The position numbers and the translations under genes were made by a program. Below, one piece after another: positions 48,269 to 58,912 of a stretch of DNA of 64,000 nt. Source of the DNA: Paenibacillus sp. FSL W8-0426 (GTDB taxonomy: Bacteria > Bacillota > Bacilli > Paenibacillales > Paenibacillaceae); the NCBI RefSeq assembly GCF_037969725.1, contig NZ_CP150203.1, forward strand, positions 2,744,001 through 2,808,000, written 5' to 3'. The notes beneath the pieces were generated by a model. The model was not told the DNA's origin and ran no database searches. It saw only the letters and a list, made by a program, of their open reading frames with translations. Every line of letters starts with the position of its first letter. Position 1 is the first letter of the stretch.

Positions 48269-48293
48269 AGGAGCCGATACCCGGCTCCTTTTT
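48269..48293 (+). terminator. Terminator after the permease pair
   Basis: AGGAGCCG pairs with CGGCTCCT around a short loop, then TTTTT. Confidence 0.8.
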
Positions 48294-48320
48294 GGTCCTT
48301 GGAGGGGGGCTCATGAACAT

Positions 48321-50099
48321 ATGAGGCATTTTTGGGGGAACTGGCGGAGCCGGTCCATCGTGGTAAAGCTGATGATTGCTTTTGTGCTTGTCATGCTGCC
48401 GCTGTATGTGATTAGCATGGTGATTACGTACAGCAGCTCCAAACAGATGCAGTCCGAGGTGGAAACGGCACATGAATCCAAACTTCATTTCTACCACAAT
48501 CATCTGCAATTCGAATTGGAGCGGATGAGCGACCTGATCAACGAATTTTCATTTGACGAACAAATGTCCACATTAAGCACGAGAGCGGCCATTATGAGCG
48601 GATACGAAGTAACGGCGAGCTTAAACAACATTCATCAAAAACTGAAACAGATTATGGTCACGAGTCCTTACATCAACGATGTGGTGTATTATGTGCCAGG
48701 CCTCCACAAACGAGTCAGCGCGGTTGACGGAATCCGCAGCGTGGAGGATGAAGAATGGAAGGAGCTTTTGGCAACGATGGGCAACTTGAACGGCGAGCTC
48801 TCTTCCTGGAATGACGATCTTTACTTTCTCAAAAGCAACCCCTATAACATGAATCATGAGGAAGCGCCCAACTTTATTTTAGGAATACGTTTGTCTGCCG
48901 ATGAATTCAAGCATAGACTGCAGCAGCTGTCCGATAGTGGCGGAAGCGAGCTTACGTTAAGCTTTGGCCAAGGACGGGACATGTTTATTTCTTCTGCGGA
49001 TGATGCGATCGACGCTTTGGAAGTCCATTGGCCGGACGAGCTGCCGGTTCAGGATTCACCGCTGGTGACGAGGTCTGCGGCAGGTGACATGCTGCATTAT
49101 ACGCTGTATGATGCGGAGCATTATTTTGCATTAACCTCAAGCATTGCCGAATCGGTGCTCGAAGCCCCGCTTGAACAATACAAACTCTGGTTGTGGGTGA
49201 CAACCTTGATTTCCATTGTCATTATTATCGCGTTCTCGCTGTCCATCTACAAATCGATTCATAAACCGTTGTCTGCGCTGGTCAAAGGGTTCAGGATGGC
49301 GGAGCAAGGACAAACCGACGTGCGCATTCCGCACTCCCGCAGAGATGAATTCGGTTATTTATACTCCCGCTTCAACCATATGATAGAGCGCTTACATGCT
49401 TTGATTGAAGAAAATTATGTAGCGCGAATCCGGACAAGCGAGGCCGAGCTGAAGCATCTTCAGTCCCAGATTCAGCCTCATTTTCTGTACAACAGCTTGT
49501 TTAGCATCAAACAGATGGCCGAGGTGGAAAACGTGGAGCTCATTCAGGAGTTCACGGATTATTTGGGGCAATACTTCCGTTATATGTCGCGGGATTCGCA
49601 AACCGAGGTTTCGTTAAAAGAGGAAATTCAACATGCGCAGATTTACGCAGCGATTCAGAAGATCCGGTTTGGTCCGCGAGTGCAATTGCAAATGGAAGAA
49701 ATGAATCTCGAATATGGGAAAATCGCGGTCCCCAGGGTTACGATCCAACCTATTGTCGAAAACGTCTTTGAACATGCATTGTCGAAACGCAGCCGTGGCG
49801 GCATCTTGAAAATGTCTTACCAAACCTCGCCGGACAAGCTATCGATCCTCATTGAAGACGACGGGGACGATTTGAGCGAAGTGGCCATGGATCGGCTGCG
49901 GCTGTCGCTGCAGCACACCGCGGCGAGGCATGATGAAGGAGAAATTACGGGGTTGCTCAATGTCAATCAACGACTGCGAATCAGGTTTGGACCGGAATAC
50001 GGGCTGGCAGCCGAGCGCAGTGACCTTGGCGGATTACGCATCATTATAAGCGTTCCATGGAAAGGAGAGAATCATGATGCAGCGCATGCTGATCGTTGA
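48321..50099 (+). CDS. YesM-type sensor histidine kinase
   Basis: A 592-residue membrane sensor kinase of the sugar-sensing YesM class. Helix 1 at ~14-36, an extracellular sensor of ~250 residues, helix 2 at ~287-308, then a HAMP domain (~310-360). The phosphorylated histidine is in LQSQIQPHFLYNSLFSIKQM (~385), the LytS/YesM-type H-box, and the ATPase N-box lies in IVENVFEHAL (~479). GGAGGGGGG is 11 bases before ATG 48321. Its 3' end overlaps the response-regulator gene by 26 bases. It may sense an arabinose-containing sugar, perhaps with the lipoprotein. Confidence 0.92.
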   Translation: MRHFWGNWRSRSIVVKLMIAFVLVMLPLYVISMVITYSSSKQMQSEVETAHESKLHFYHNHLQFELERMSDLINEFSFDEQMSTLSTRAAIMSGYEVTASLNNIHQKLKQIMVTSPYINDVVYYVPGLHKRVSAVDGIRSVEDEEWKELLATMGNLNGELSSWNDDLYFLKSNPYNMNHEEAPNFILGIRLSADEFKHRLQQLSDSGGSELTLSFGQGRDMFISSADDAIDALEVHWPDELPVQDSPLVTRSAAGDMLHYTLYDAEHYFALTSSIAESVLEAPLEQYKLWLWVTTLISIVIIIAFSLSIYKSIHKPLSALVKGFRMAEQGQTDVRIPHSRRDEFGYLYSRFNHMIERLHALIEENYVARIRTSEAELKHLQSQIQPHFLYNSLFSIKQMAEVENVELIQEFTDYLGQYFRYMSRDSQTEVSLKEEIQHAQIYAAIQKIRFGPRVQLQMEEMNLEYGKIAVPRVTIQPIVENVFEHALSKRSRGGILKMSYQTSPDKLSILIEDDGDDLSEVAMDRLRLSLQHTAARHDEGEITGLLNVNQRLRIRFGPEYGLAAERSDLGGLRIIISVPWKGENHDAAHADR

Positions 50100-51729
50100 T
50101 GATGAACCTGTCATATTGGATGGACTTTATGCTTATTTTCAGAAAGCCGAGTTTCAAGATATGGAAATTATTAAAGCGTACTCTGCTCTGGAAGCGATTG
50201 AATGGTTAAATACGGTGAAGATCGACCTGGTACTGAGTGACATATGTATGCCAGGCATGGACGGAATGGAGCTGATCGAACAAATCATGGACCGCTGGCC
50301 GAGATGCAAAATACTGCTGCTGACCGGCCATAACGAGTTCGACTACGCCCATCAAGCTATTCGCAATCCTTGTGTTGTCGATTATTTGCTCAAGACAGAG
50401 GGCATGGCGCAGATCCGTGCCGCCGTGGAGCACGCCCTGCAATTGATCGCTGAAGAGAACGATTTCCGTTACCAGAATGCCTGGTTCCGCAGCAAGCTGC
50501 CCCGTGCACTGCCTCAGCTGCAGCGCCAGCTGCTGGTCGACGTCATCAAAAGAACCGGGCGGCAAGACGCTGCGCTGCAGGAGGAGTTCGATGCCGTGCA
50601 GCTTCCGTTCAGATCGGATGAGCCAGTCGTCCCCGTGATCATCCGCGTGGAACAGTGGAATACGTATCAAACCCAGACAGACCGCGGTCTAATTCGATAT
50701 GCGGTAGCCAATGTCGCCGAGGAGCTGCTGATGGATAAATCGGTGGTCAAAGCCGTTGAGCTTGATTACCAATGCATCGTTTGCCTTGTGCAGCCACCGG
50801 CGCAGCAGCCCGCTGTGCCAAATGGGCAGATGCTGCGCGAGCGAACCCGGCGTTTCGTCAACGGCACGTTGGAATCGGTGCAGCAATCCTGCGCGGATTG
50901 CCTGAAATTGTCCGTTTCCATTATGGTGAGCGAGCAGGAAGTGGAGTGGTCCGAACTTCATCAGGCGATTCTTCAATTAAGGCTTTCCATCCATGAAAGC
51001 CCAGGCTTCGGTATGGAGAAGCTGCTTCGTGTCGATGTAGCGCAGCAGTTGAGCCAAACGCAAAACCTGTTGAACCAGCAAGCCGTGACGGCATTGCATT
51101 TGGAACAGACGAGCCAACGGATTGCGAGCGGAGACAGAGAGTGGGCGGCATCGTTTCACAAATGGGTGGATTCGGCCAAAGACGGTATCCAGGATCCGTT
51201 CTACCGTTTGAAGGTTTACACGGAAGCGGCGCATCGGCTGCTTGATCTGCTGCATGATTTGGGACTGCATGACTCTGCCTTGCAGGAGATCTCGCTGTCC
51301 CGCATGCTGGATTTCAATATAGATACGCCATGGCCGGAGTTGGTGGCCTTCTATGAGTCTGCCTTCGAATGGATCATTTCCAAACGAGTCGATACACGCG
51401 TGAATGATCAATCGCAAATTTTGAATACGATTCATCATTATATCCGGCTTCATTTGGAGCACGATCTTTCTTTAACCCGGATTGCCCAAGAGGTTTCGCT
51501 TAACCCGTCATATCTTTCCCGTTGGTACAAACGCGTGACAGGAAAGGGGATTTCCGATTACATTCATGAACGGAGAATCGCACGAAGCAAAGAGCTGCTG
51601 CTCGGTTCGGCCTGCAAAATGCATGAAATCTCCGCCAAGGTCGGCTTTAGCGACCAGCATTATTTTTACCGTTTTTTCAAAAAAGCCGTCGGCTGCACCC
51701 CGCAGGAGTATCGGGACCAGAAAGCATAA
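50074..51729 (+). CDS. YesN-type response regulator with AraC DNA-binding domain
   Basis: A 551-residue regulator. The receiver domain starts MLIVDDEPVILDGL and has phospho-acceptor D56 in LSDICMPGMDG and the switch region LLTGHNEF. A ~300-residue linker follows, and the AraC double helix-turn-helix is at ~440-545 (LSLTRIAQEVSLNPSYLSRWYKR and KMHEISAKVGFSDQHYFYRF regions). AAAGGAGAG precedes ATG 50074; the start overlaps the kinase gene. The duplicated operator blocks at 46340 and 51756 flank it and are its likely targets. Confidence 0.92.
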   Translation: MMQRMLIVDDEPVILDGLYAYFQKAEFQDMEIIKAYSALEAIEWLNTVKIDLVLSDICMPGMDGMELIEQIMDRWPRCKILLLTGHNEFDYAHQAIRNPCVVDYLLKTEGMAQIRAAVEHALQLIAEENDFRYQNAWFRSKLPRALPQLQRQLLVDVIKRTGRQDAALQEEFDAVQLPFRSDEPVVPVIIRVEQWNTYQTQTDRGLIRYAVANVAEELLMDKSVVKAVELDYQCIVCLVQPPAQQPAVPNGQMLRERTRRFVNGTLESVQQSCADCLKLSVSIMVSEQEVEWSELHQAILQLRLSIHESPGFGMEKLLRVDVAQQLSQTQNLLNQQAVTALHLEQTSQRIASGDREWAASFHKWVDSAKDGIQDPFYRLKVYTEAAHRLLDLLHDLGLHDSALQEISLSRMLDFNIDTPWPELVAFYESAFEWIISKRVDTRVNDQSQILNTIHHYIRLHLEHDLSLTRIAQEVSLNPSYLSRWYKRVTGKGISDYIHERRIARSKELLLGSACKMHEISAKVGFSDQHYFYRFFKKAVGCTPQEYRDQKA

Positions 51730-51755
51730 CGAAAGATAGCAGGCTCAGTCTGAAA

Positions 51756-51821
51756 TGGTCAATCAAAGATACCAGATGTCAACGCTGCCCACTCGAACTG
51801 ACAGCGCTTTCTTAATACAAT
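51756..51821 (+). promoter_or_regulatory. Operator block B, cre-like site and promoter of the binding-protein gene
   Basis: The 38-bp block (51756-51793) repeats that at 46340. It ends 22 bp before TACAAT (51816-51821), nearly the same spacing as at the importer promoter (23 bp). TGACAGCGCTTTCT (51799-51812) is a cre-like site with two mismatches lying between the -35 and -10 positions. This suggests activation by the response regulator and repression by CcpA. Confidence 0.6.
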
Positions 51822-51862
51822 GAACACATACCTCGGGAGAGGACACACAAAGGGGGATATGC

Positions 51863-53506
51863 ATGAACAAGTCTTTGAAGAAACTATCGCTATTGACGTT
51901 ATCCATGCTTCTGGCCACTACGCTTGCTGCCTGTTCATCGGGTGCGGGGTCGGCGGAAAATGAAACGGGACAAAGCGCACCGCAGGATGCCGGCGGACCG
52001 CTGACCAAATACGATCCACCCATCAAGCTAACCTCAACGATGAACGAAACGGGAAAAGAATCGCTGGCCGAAGGAGATACGCATACCGACAACATTTGGA
52101 TCAGGGGCTACAAGGATGAGCTCGGCATCGAGGTGTCCTACGACTGGATCGTGCCGGATGCCAACTATAACGACAAAATGAACGTGACGTTGGCCAGCGG
52201 CGATCTGCCTGACGTATTGAAAGTCAGCGCGGTTCAGTTCGAGCAGCTGTACGAAGCGGGCATGCTGGAAGATTTGACGGAAGTGTACGACAAGTATGCA
52301 TCCGACTTGGTGAAAGAGTTTATGTCTGCGGAAGATGGAGCTGGACTCAAGCCTGTAACCAAAGACGGCAAAATTTACGCCATGGTCAGCTTCCCGGGTT
52401 CCCTGGACTCGTCGGACATGATCTGGATTCGCCAGGATTGGCTCAAAAAGGTCGGGCTTGAAGCACCGAAATCGATGCAGGATGTCATCAAAATCGCCGA
52501 AGCCTTCACTTTTGAAGATCCGGACGGAAATGGAAAAAACGACACTTACGGCATTGCGCTGAACAAGGATTTGCCGATCAACGGTTTCCTGCTCGGTTAC
52601 CACGGTTATCTGGAAACCTGGATCAAGGATTCGTCCGGACAGGTCGTTAACGGAACGATTCAGCCGGAAGTCAAGGCAGGTCTGGCCGAGCTGCAAAACC
52701 TGTACAAAAAAGGCGTGATCGATCCGGAGTTCGGGGTTAAAGATTTCGCCAAAATGATGGAAGACGTCAACGCGGGCAAAGCCGGCATGTTTTTCCTGCC
52801 GCAGTGGGCACCATTCCAAGTAAGCAGCATGATCAAAAAGGATCAAAACGTCGATTGGATGCCGTATCCGGTACAATCGATCGACGACCAACCGGCAAAA
52901 ACGCAAAACCATCTAAGCTTGGGCGGCATCTTTGCCGTGCGTAAAGGGTACGAACATCCTGAAGCACTGGTGAAGCTGCTCAACTTCCAGGCTGAAAAAA
53001 TGTTCGGCGAGTCGGCCGAGAAGGAACGGGCAGCGTACTTGAACGGGCTAACGGGTCTGGGCTTCCACAATGCGACCGTATCCAATCTGCCTGCCAACAA
53101 AAACGTCGTAGCCCAGGATGAAGTCGAAAAAGCGATTGAAACGGGCGACACGTCCGGTCTTGGACTGGAAGCGAAGTTGTTCTATGACGACATTATGGAT
53201 TACCGGAACGGCAATCTCGATAAATGGCATATGGAACGCATTTTTGGACCGGAAAGCTCTCAGGGCGTCATCAAATATTATCGGGATAACGACCTGATCG
53301 TCATGAACGAATTCATCTACGCGCCAACAAAAACGATGAATACCAAATCCGCGACGCTGGATAAACTGCGGGCCGAGACGTTCCTGAAAATCATTTACGG
53401 CAACTTGTCCATCGATGAGTTCGACAATTTCGTGGCGAACTGGAAAAAGCTCGGCGGGGATCAAATCACGCAGGAAGTGAACGAAGTCATCAATGCGAGC
53501 AAATAA
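51863..53506 (+). CDS. Extracellular sugar-binding lipoprotein, arabinoside locus
   Basis: A 547-residue solute-binding protein. Signal peptide with lipobox LAAC at ~23 (MNKSLKKLSLLTLSMLLATT precedes it). IWIRQDWLKKVGLEAPKS is a family landmark, and DPDGNGKNDTYGIAL resembles a calcium-binding loop found in many LplA-like proteins. It should deliver oligosaccharides to the permeases encoded 4.5 kb upstream; the kinase and regulator genes separate them, an order seen in other Paenibacillus importers. Own promoter and terminator allow higher expression than the permeases. No ATPase gene nearby. Confidence 0.9.
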   Translation: MNKSLKKLSLLTLSMLLATTLAACSSGAGSAENETGQSAPQDAGGPLTKYDPPIKLTSTMNETGKESLAEGDTHTDNIWIRGYKDELGIEVSYDWIVPDANYNDKMNVTLASGDLPDVLKVSAVQFEQLYEAGMLEDLTEVYDKYASDLVKEFMSAEDGAGLKPVTKDGKIYAMVSFPGSLDSSDMIWIRQDWLKKVGLEAPKSMQDVIKIAEAFTFEDPDGNGKNDTYGIALNKDLPINGFLLGYHGYLETWIKDSSGQVVNGTIQPEVKAGLAELQNLYKKGVIDPEFGVKDFAKMMEDVNAGKAGMFFLPQWAPFQVSSMIKKDQNVDWMPYPVQSIDDQPAKTQNHLSLGGIFAVRKGYEHPEALVKLLNFQAEKMFGESAEKERAAYLNGLTGLGFHNATVSNLPANKNVVAQDEVEKAIETGDTSGLGLEAKLFYDDIMDYRNGNLDKWHMERIFGPESSQGVIKYYRDNDLIVMNEFIYAPTKTMNTKSATLDKLRAETFLKIIYGNLSIDEFDNFVANWKKLGGDQITQEVNEVINASK

Positions 53507-53523
53507 CAAATGGATCGGGAAAA

Positions 53524-53557
53524 AGGGGCGCCGCGACTTGCGGAGCCTCCTTTTTTT
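53524..53557 (+). terminator. Terminator after the binding lipoprotein
   Basis: AGGGGCGCCGC pairs with GCGGAGCCTCCT (one mismatch, G-U pairs), then seven T residues. Confidence 0.75.
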
Positions 53558-53577
53558 GAGGCTAAGAAAAGAAAGGC

Positions 53578-53706
53578 CTACTTGTTCGTGGCATGCTGCT
53601 TGGAGGGAAGCTTGTCTCCTGGCGTACCTTTGCCGTTATTTTTGTTGCGGCGGGCTTTTTCCTGGTTTTCATTTACTTTTTGCACGAATTCCCGGGTGCT
53701 TTCCAT
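53578..53706 (-). CDS. DUF4023 family small protein
   Basis: A 42-residue, very polar protein: MESTREFVQKVNENQEKARR, then a Lys/Asn-rich stretch and LPSKQHATNK at the end. The EFVQKVxExQEKxxxNK pattern and the LPxKQH ending match DUF4023, a small Firmicute family of unknown role that I recognise from memory. ATG 53706 has AAAGGAG 12 bases upstream; an upstream in-frame ATG at 53730 has no ribosome binding site. It lies tail to tail with the binding-protein gene, three tens of bases from its terminator, and is too short for a routine length cutoff. Confidence 0.7.
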   Translation of the reverse strand: MESTREFVQKVNENQEKARRNKNNGKGTPGDKLPSKQHATNK

Positions 53707-53921
53707 GTGCAGGTTCAGCTCCTTTGGCATGTTGTATTGGCGTAGGTGTAACAGGATTTTAATATAACCTGATCATGTTCATTCTATGAGAAGATCGAAC
53801 GTTTTCATGCGGATGAGGAGCAAACACAGACCCTGGGAAATGGATGGAAACTGGACTTTCATGGACAGGCCGTCTACACTGGATGTACCGAGTTATATAA
53901 AAGGGAGTGCCCATAAATACG

Positions 53922-54680
53922 ATGCTGCAAAAATTCGGTTTTACCCAGTACGAAAGCCAGGTCTATGAAGCGATCATGGCTCGCGAAGAACCGCTCGATG
54001 CAACAACGATCGTCAACTATTCAAACGTGCCCAAGGCCAAAATTTACGAAGTGCTGAATCGGCTGATCGACAAAGGCGCGGTTCTGACCACGATGCATGG
54101 CAAGAAAAAATTGTATATGGCCGTTGATCTGCAATCCATCATCCTTAAACTCAAGACTGACTTCGAAAAGGACCTGGAGGAGCTGAAAAGCTATCACGTC
54201 AAACGCAGTTTTGACGACGAGCACATCTGGACGCTGAAAGACGAAAGCGCCATTGCTTCCCAAATCGAACAGCTCATGATCGAAGCGGAATCGTCGATTA
54301 TTTTTCTCGCTTGGAACGAGCATATGGAAAAGTATAAATCACTGTTGGAACAGAAAGAAGCTCAGGGGCTTCATGTTGAAGTGCTGGCCGTTGGCGGGTT
54401 GCAAACGACGCTGGCGAACCGCTATTCCCTGATTCATACCTTGGAAGGGAACAGGCTTGAGCCATTGCAGCTGCTGATCGTGGACGAAACGTATTTACTC
54501 TTTGCGGGCATGGAGCATGATGCGTGGAAAGCGATCAAAACGATGTCCAAGCCGATTGTCAAAGCGCTGACCGATTATTTCTATCATGACGTTGCGCTGG
54601 CGCAAATCACCAAAAAATACGGGGAACAATTGCTTCAGGATGAAGAAATATCCAAGCTGCTTGCACGTCTCATTTATTGA
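53922..54680 (+). CDS. TrmB-family transcriptional regulator
   Basis: A 252-residue regulator. The N-terminal winged helix (MLQKFGFTQYESQVYEAIMA, then VPKAKIYEVLNRLIDKGAV) is the TrmB DNA-binding domain. A helical linker follows, and the C-terminal half has the TrmB/PLD-like effector pattern (ESSIIFLAWNEHMEKYKSLL, LLIVDETYLLFAGM). TrmB proteins of archaea and Gram-positives often respond to sugars, but no ligand is evident. ATG 53922 is 14 bases from AAGGGAG; GTG 53907 overlaps that box. It may regulate the MFS gene that follows. Confidence 0.82.
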   Translation: MLQKFGFTQYESQVYEAIMAREEPLDATTIVNYSNVPKAKIYEVLNRLIDKGAVLTTMHGKKKLYMAVDLQSIILKLKTDFEKDLEELKSYHVKRSFDDEHIWTLKDESAIASQIEQLMIEAESSIIFLAWNEHMEKYKSLLEQKEAQGLHVEVLAVGGLQTTLANRYSLIHTLEGNRLEPLQLLIVDETYLLFAGMEHDAWKAIKTMSKPIVKALTDYFYHDVALAQITKKYGEQLLQDEEISKLLARLIY

Positions 54681-54682
54681 AA

Positions 54683-54711
54683 AGTTATTCCGCACAGGAA
54701 TAGCTTTTTTT
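54683..54711 (+). terminator. Terminator after the TrmB gene
   Basis: AGTTATTCC pairs with GGAATAGCT, then seven T residues. It separates the regulator from the MFS gene. Confidence 0.65.
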
Positions 54712-54775
54712 AGTTGTTGAAATCCTCCGGATGTTGGGTTACTATCGTAGTTGTAACTTTATAGGGGGAATCGTT

Positions 54776-55939
54776 TTGAATAAAAAAGTATACGTTCTGG
54801 CCATTGCGGCGTTTGTGGTGGGAACCGTTGAACTCATTTTGGGCGGAATTTTGGATTTGATCGCTGAGGATCTTCATATTACGCTGACGCAAGCAGGATA
54901 CTTCATCTCGATGTTTTCGCTGGTGTATGCAATCTCGGCTCCGATCTTGCTTAACGTAACAGCAAAATACGAGCGTAAAAAGGTCTACATGTGGAGTTTG
55001 TTCATGTTTATGATCAGCAATGTGATCTCGGGGCTCAGCCACAGCTTTGGGATGCTCATGTTGGGCAGGGCGCTTGGCGCAGCTACGGGATCGCTTATTT
55101 TTGTATTGTCGCTGACAATGGCGGCACGCATCGTCAAACCTGAATACAAAGGGCGTGCAGTAGGGACGATTACGATGGGGGGAAGTGCTTCTCTGATTGT
55201 AGGCGTGCCTTTGGGCATATTTATCGGCAATGCGGCGGGGTGGCGCGAAGTGTTTCTGCTTATTGCGGTGCTGACAGGAATAGTTATGGTTGCGGTGGGA
55301 TTCACGATGGGGAGGATGCAGCCGGTTCCGGCCGTGCCGCTTCGAAAACAGTTCACTGCACTGATGAATCCCAAAATGGCCGCGATCCATCTGACCACCT
55401 TGCTGGTGCTGGCCGGGCACTTGACGATGTATGCGTACTTTACGCCGTTTCTACAGGAAACGATCGGTGCGAGTTCAACGATGGTGACGTGGGTTTACGT
55501 CATGTTCGGCATTGCAGCCGTTGCCGGCGGCGGCATGGGCGGTGCGCTAAGCGACCGTATTCATCCTGCCAAAGCCATTGTTGGCGTGCTTATTCCTTTT
55601 ATGGCAAGCATGGCGATTGTGCCGTTTAGCGGAGAGATGCCGCTGATTCTTTGTATGCTGCTCCTCGGCGTATGGGGGGCGTTAAGCTGGACGGTTACGC
55701 CTGTGCAGAACAGCTTGATCATCAAATCCGCACCGGCAGAAGCCGAAACGCTGATCAGCACCAACTCGGGCATTGCGCATGCAGGCATTGCGCTCGGAAC
55801 CTTTATCGGCGGCCAGGTGATTGAGCGTTCATCTGTCGTTTATACAGGATGGGTCGGAGCGGTGCTTGTACTGCTTGGCCTGGGAGCTGCATTGTTTGCC
55901 ATTAGCTGGAAGGAGCATGCTGCCCAGACGGTGGCTTGA
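54776..55939 (+). CDS. DHA1-family MFS exporter (AraJ/YdhP-like)
   Basis: A 387-residue transporter with twelve predicted membrane helices. GTVELILGGILDLIAEDLHI (helix 1 and loop), GRALGAATGSLIFVLSLTMAA and GRAVGTITMGGSASLIVGVP (motif C, the antiporter motif of drug and sugar exporters) are characteristic. TTG 54776 follows AGGGGG (54763-54768). Members of this group export sugars or drugs; substrate unknown. The TrmB gene upstream is the nearest regulator. Confidence 0.87.
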   Translation: MNKKVYVLAIAAFVVGTVELILGGILDLIAEDLHITLTQAGYFISMFSLVYAISAPILLNVTAKYERKKVYMWSLFMFMISNVISGLSHSFGMLMLGRALGAATGSLIFVLSLTMAARIVKPEYKGRAVGTITMGGSASLIVGVPLGIFIGNAAGWREVFLLIAVLTGIVMVAVGFTMGRMQPVPAVPLRKQFTALMNPKMAAIHLTTLLVLAGHLTMYAYFTPFLQETIGASSTMVTWVYVMFGIAAVAGGGMGGALSDRIHPAKAIVGVLIPFMASMAIVPFSGEMPLILCMLLLGVWGALSWTVTPVQNSLIIKSAPAEAETLISTNSGIAHAGIALGTFIGGQVIERSSVVYTGWVGAVLVLLGLGAALFAISWKEHAAQTVA

Positions 55940-56082
55940 GTTGAGTAAGGTTAGTACACAAGTTTATCCCATTGTTGGTTCAACCATATTTCTCTGGCTG
56001 CTTCGGGCTCCTGATGGTAATTAATGTTTTTAGCTGTGTTTAGAAGCCAAAAGTTGAATCAATGGCGTAATCGAAAAATAAT

Positions 56083-56120
56083 AAAGCGCAGTTCCAACCT
56101 ATATGGCGGAACTGCGCTTT
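56083..56120. terminator. Bidirectional terminator between MFS and GH1 genes
   Basis: Perfect 13-bp stem AAAGCGCAGTTCC/GGAACTGCGCTTT. Confidence 0.88.
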
Positions 56121-56155
56121 GCTTTTGTAGTTCAATGCTGAAACCCTACGGATCA

Positions 56156-57625
<1,470 letters not shown>

Positions 57626-57670
57626 TCATGAAGTCATCTTGGTGCAAATCACTGCACAAAAAAAGCTTAA

Positions 57671-57702
57671 ACGTTGTAACGGGTTCCACGTCAAGTTTTA
57701 CT
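57671..57702 (-). promoter_or_regulatory. Candidate promoter and LacI-type operator of the second GH1 gene
   Basis: On the minus strand TTGACG (57694-57689) is followed by an imperfect palindrome TGGAACC-CG-TTACAA, which resembles LacI-family operators with a central CG, and an AT-rich -10 region. The half-sites agree only partly, so this is tentative. Confidence 0.35.
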
Positions 57703-57714
57703 TTTACTTTTTTT

Positions 57715-57742
57715 TTGAGGCATACTTAAGGTATGCTAAGAT
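57715..57742 (+). promoter_or_regulatory. Promoter of the LacI gene with a palindrome between -35 and -10
   Basis: TTGAGG (57715-57720), 16-bp spacer, extended TGCTAAGAT (-10 at 57737-57742). GCATAC-TTAAG-GTATGC (57720-57736) is a perfect six-base inverted repeat filling the spacer, an ideal repressor site. Confidence 0.55.
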
Positions 57743-57775
57743 ACGACAAAGTAAGGTGGCAAGAAAGGAGCCGGG

Positions 57776-58744
57776 ATGTCGAAGTTTAACGAAATTATGA
57801 AGCGGTCGGGATATTCCAAGGCGACCGTATCCAGAGTCATCAACCATTCGCCTCATGTTAGCGATGAAGCCAGACAGAAGATTACGGAAATCATGAATCA
57901 ACTCAATTATATTCCTAACCGAAATGCCGTCTCGTTATCCACGGGACGTACCAAACAGATCGGGATTGTGACTTCCGCCACGGGAGATGTCATTCTTTCA
58001 TTCATGAATCAATTTGTGGATACGGCTATGGATTACGGTTATCAAACTATTATCTATACTTCCCGCGGGGATAAAGAAATCGAGCTGCAGGCGTTTGAAG
58101 ATCTGCGCAGCAAAAGGGTGGACGGTATCGTCATCATCGCCTGCGTCAATGATCCGAGAATGCTCAAAAAGTATTGCCAATATGGTCCCATCGTATCCTG
58201 GCAGCGCATGGGCAATGACGAGATCACTTCCGTTGCGATGGATCAAGCCGAAGGGTACCGGTTGGCGCTGGAACATCTCGTATCCAGGGGGTACACGCAG
58301 ATTGCCAATATGTTCGGCAGAGTGGAGAGTCTTAACATTCAGAGCAGACGCAGGGCGTATGAAACATTTATGGAAAGCCGGGGTCTGCCCGTGCGCAAGG
58401 ACTGGTACCAATATTCCGTATATTCGGCATCGGACGGCGAGCAAGCGCTGCGCCGGCTTCACGAAAGTCGGGAAATGCCCCAGGCGATTCTGTGCTCCAA
58501 TGATTATGCGGCGATCGGCATTTTGAGCGAGGCTCGCAGAAGGAACATCAAGGTGCCCGAACAACTGGCCATCGTGGGATTCGACGACATCGAGCTGTCC
58601 CGGGTGCTTGGCATCACGACGATTCGCAACCCGATCGCAGCTCAAGCAACGAACGCTTTCTACCATTTGTGGGCCGTGCTTGGCGGGCAAAAGCTGACAC
58701 ACGAAAGCCTGAAATACGAACTGATCGAACGCGAAACGAGCTGA
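57776..58744 (+). CDS. LacI-family transcriptional regulator
   Basis: A 322-residue repressor. The DNA-binding headpiece is residues ~1-60: GYSKATVSRVINHSPHVSD is the recognition helix-turn-helix, and LNYIPNRNAVSLSTGRTKQIG the hinge. The periplasmic-binding-protein-like sensor follows, with ILCSNDYAAIGILSEARRR and VGFDDIELSRVLGITTIRNP as family landmarks. It is divergent from the second GH1 gene, so it probably represses that gene and itself in the absence of a phosphorylated or free beta-glucoside. AGAAAGGAG precedes the ATG. Confidence 0.92.
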   Translation: MSKFNEIMKRSGYSKATVSRVINHSPHVSDEARQKITEIMNQLNYIPNRNAVSLSTGRTKQIGIVTSATGDVILSFMNQFVDTAMDYGYQTIIYTSRGDKEIELQAFEDLRSKRVDGIVIIACVNDPRMLKKYCQYGPIVSWQRMGNDEITSVAMDQAEGYRLALEHLVSRGYTQIANMFGRVESLNIQSRRRAYETFMESRGLPVRKDWYQYSVYSASDGEQALRRLHESREMPQAILCSNDYAAIGILSEARRRNIKVPEQLAIVGFDDIELSRVLGITTIRNPIAAQATNAFYHLWAVLGGQKLTHESLKYELIERETS

Positions 58745-58912
58745 CATTCAACAATTATTCAAATTTGAAGCATTTCCGGGCGGTTGTGATGCGGTATACT
58801 GAACTGGAGTTTCACGATGCTGACTTTTATGGAAGGCTGGCAAGTGAAACTTAAGCATCATGTTACAAGTTACATATTTCACAAACCCCGACCCGGAAAG
58901 GTGAGATTGAAC

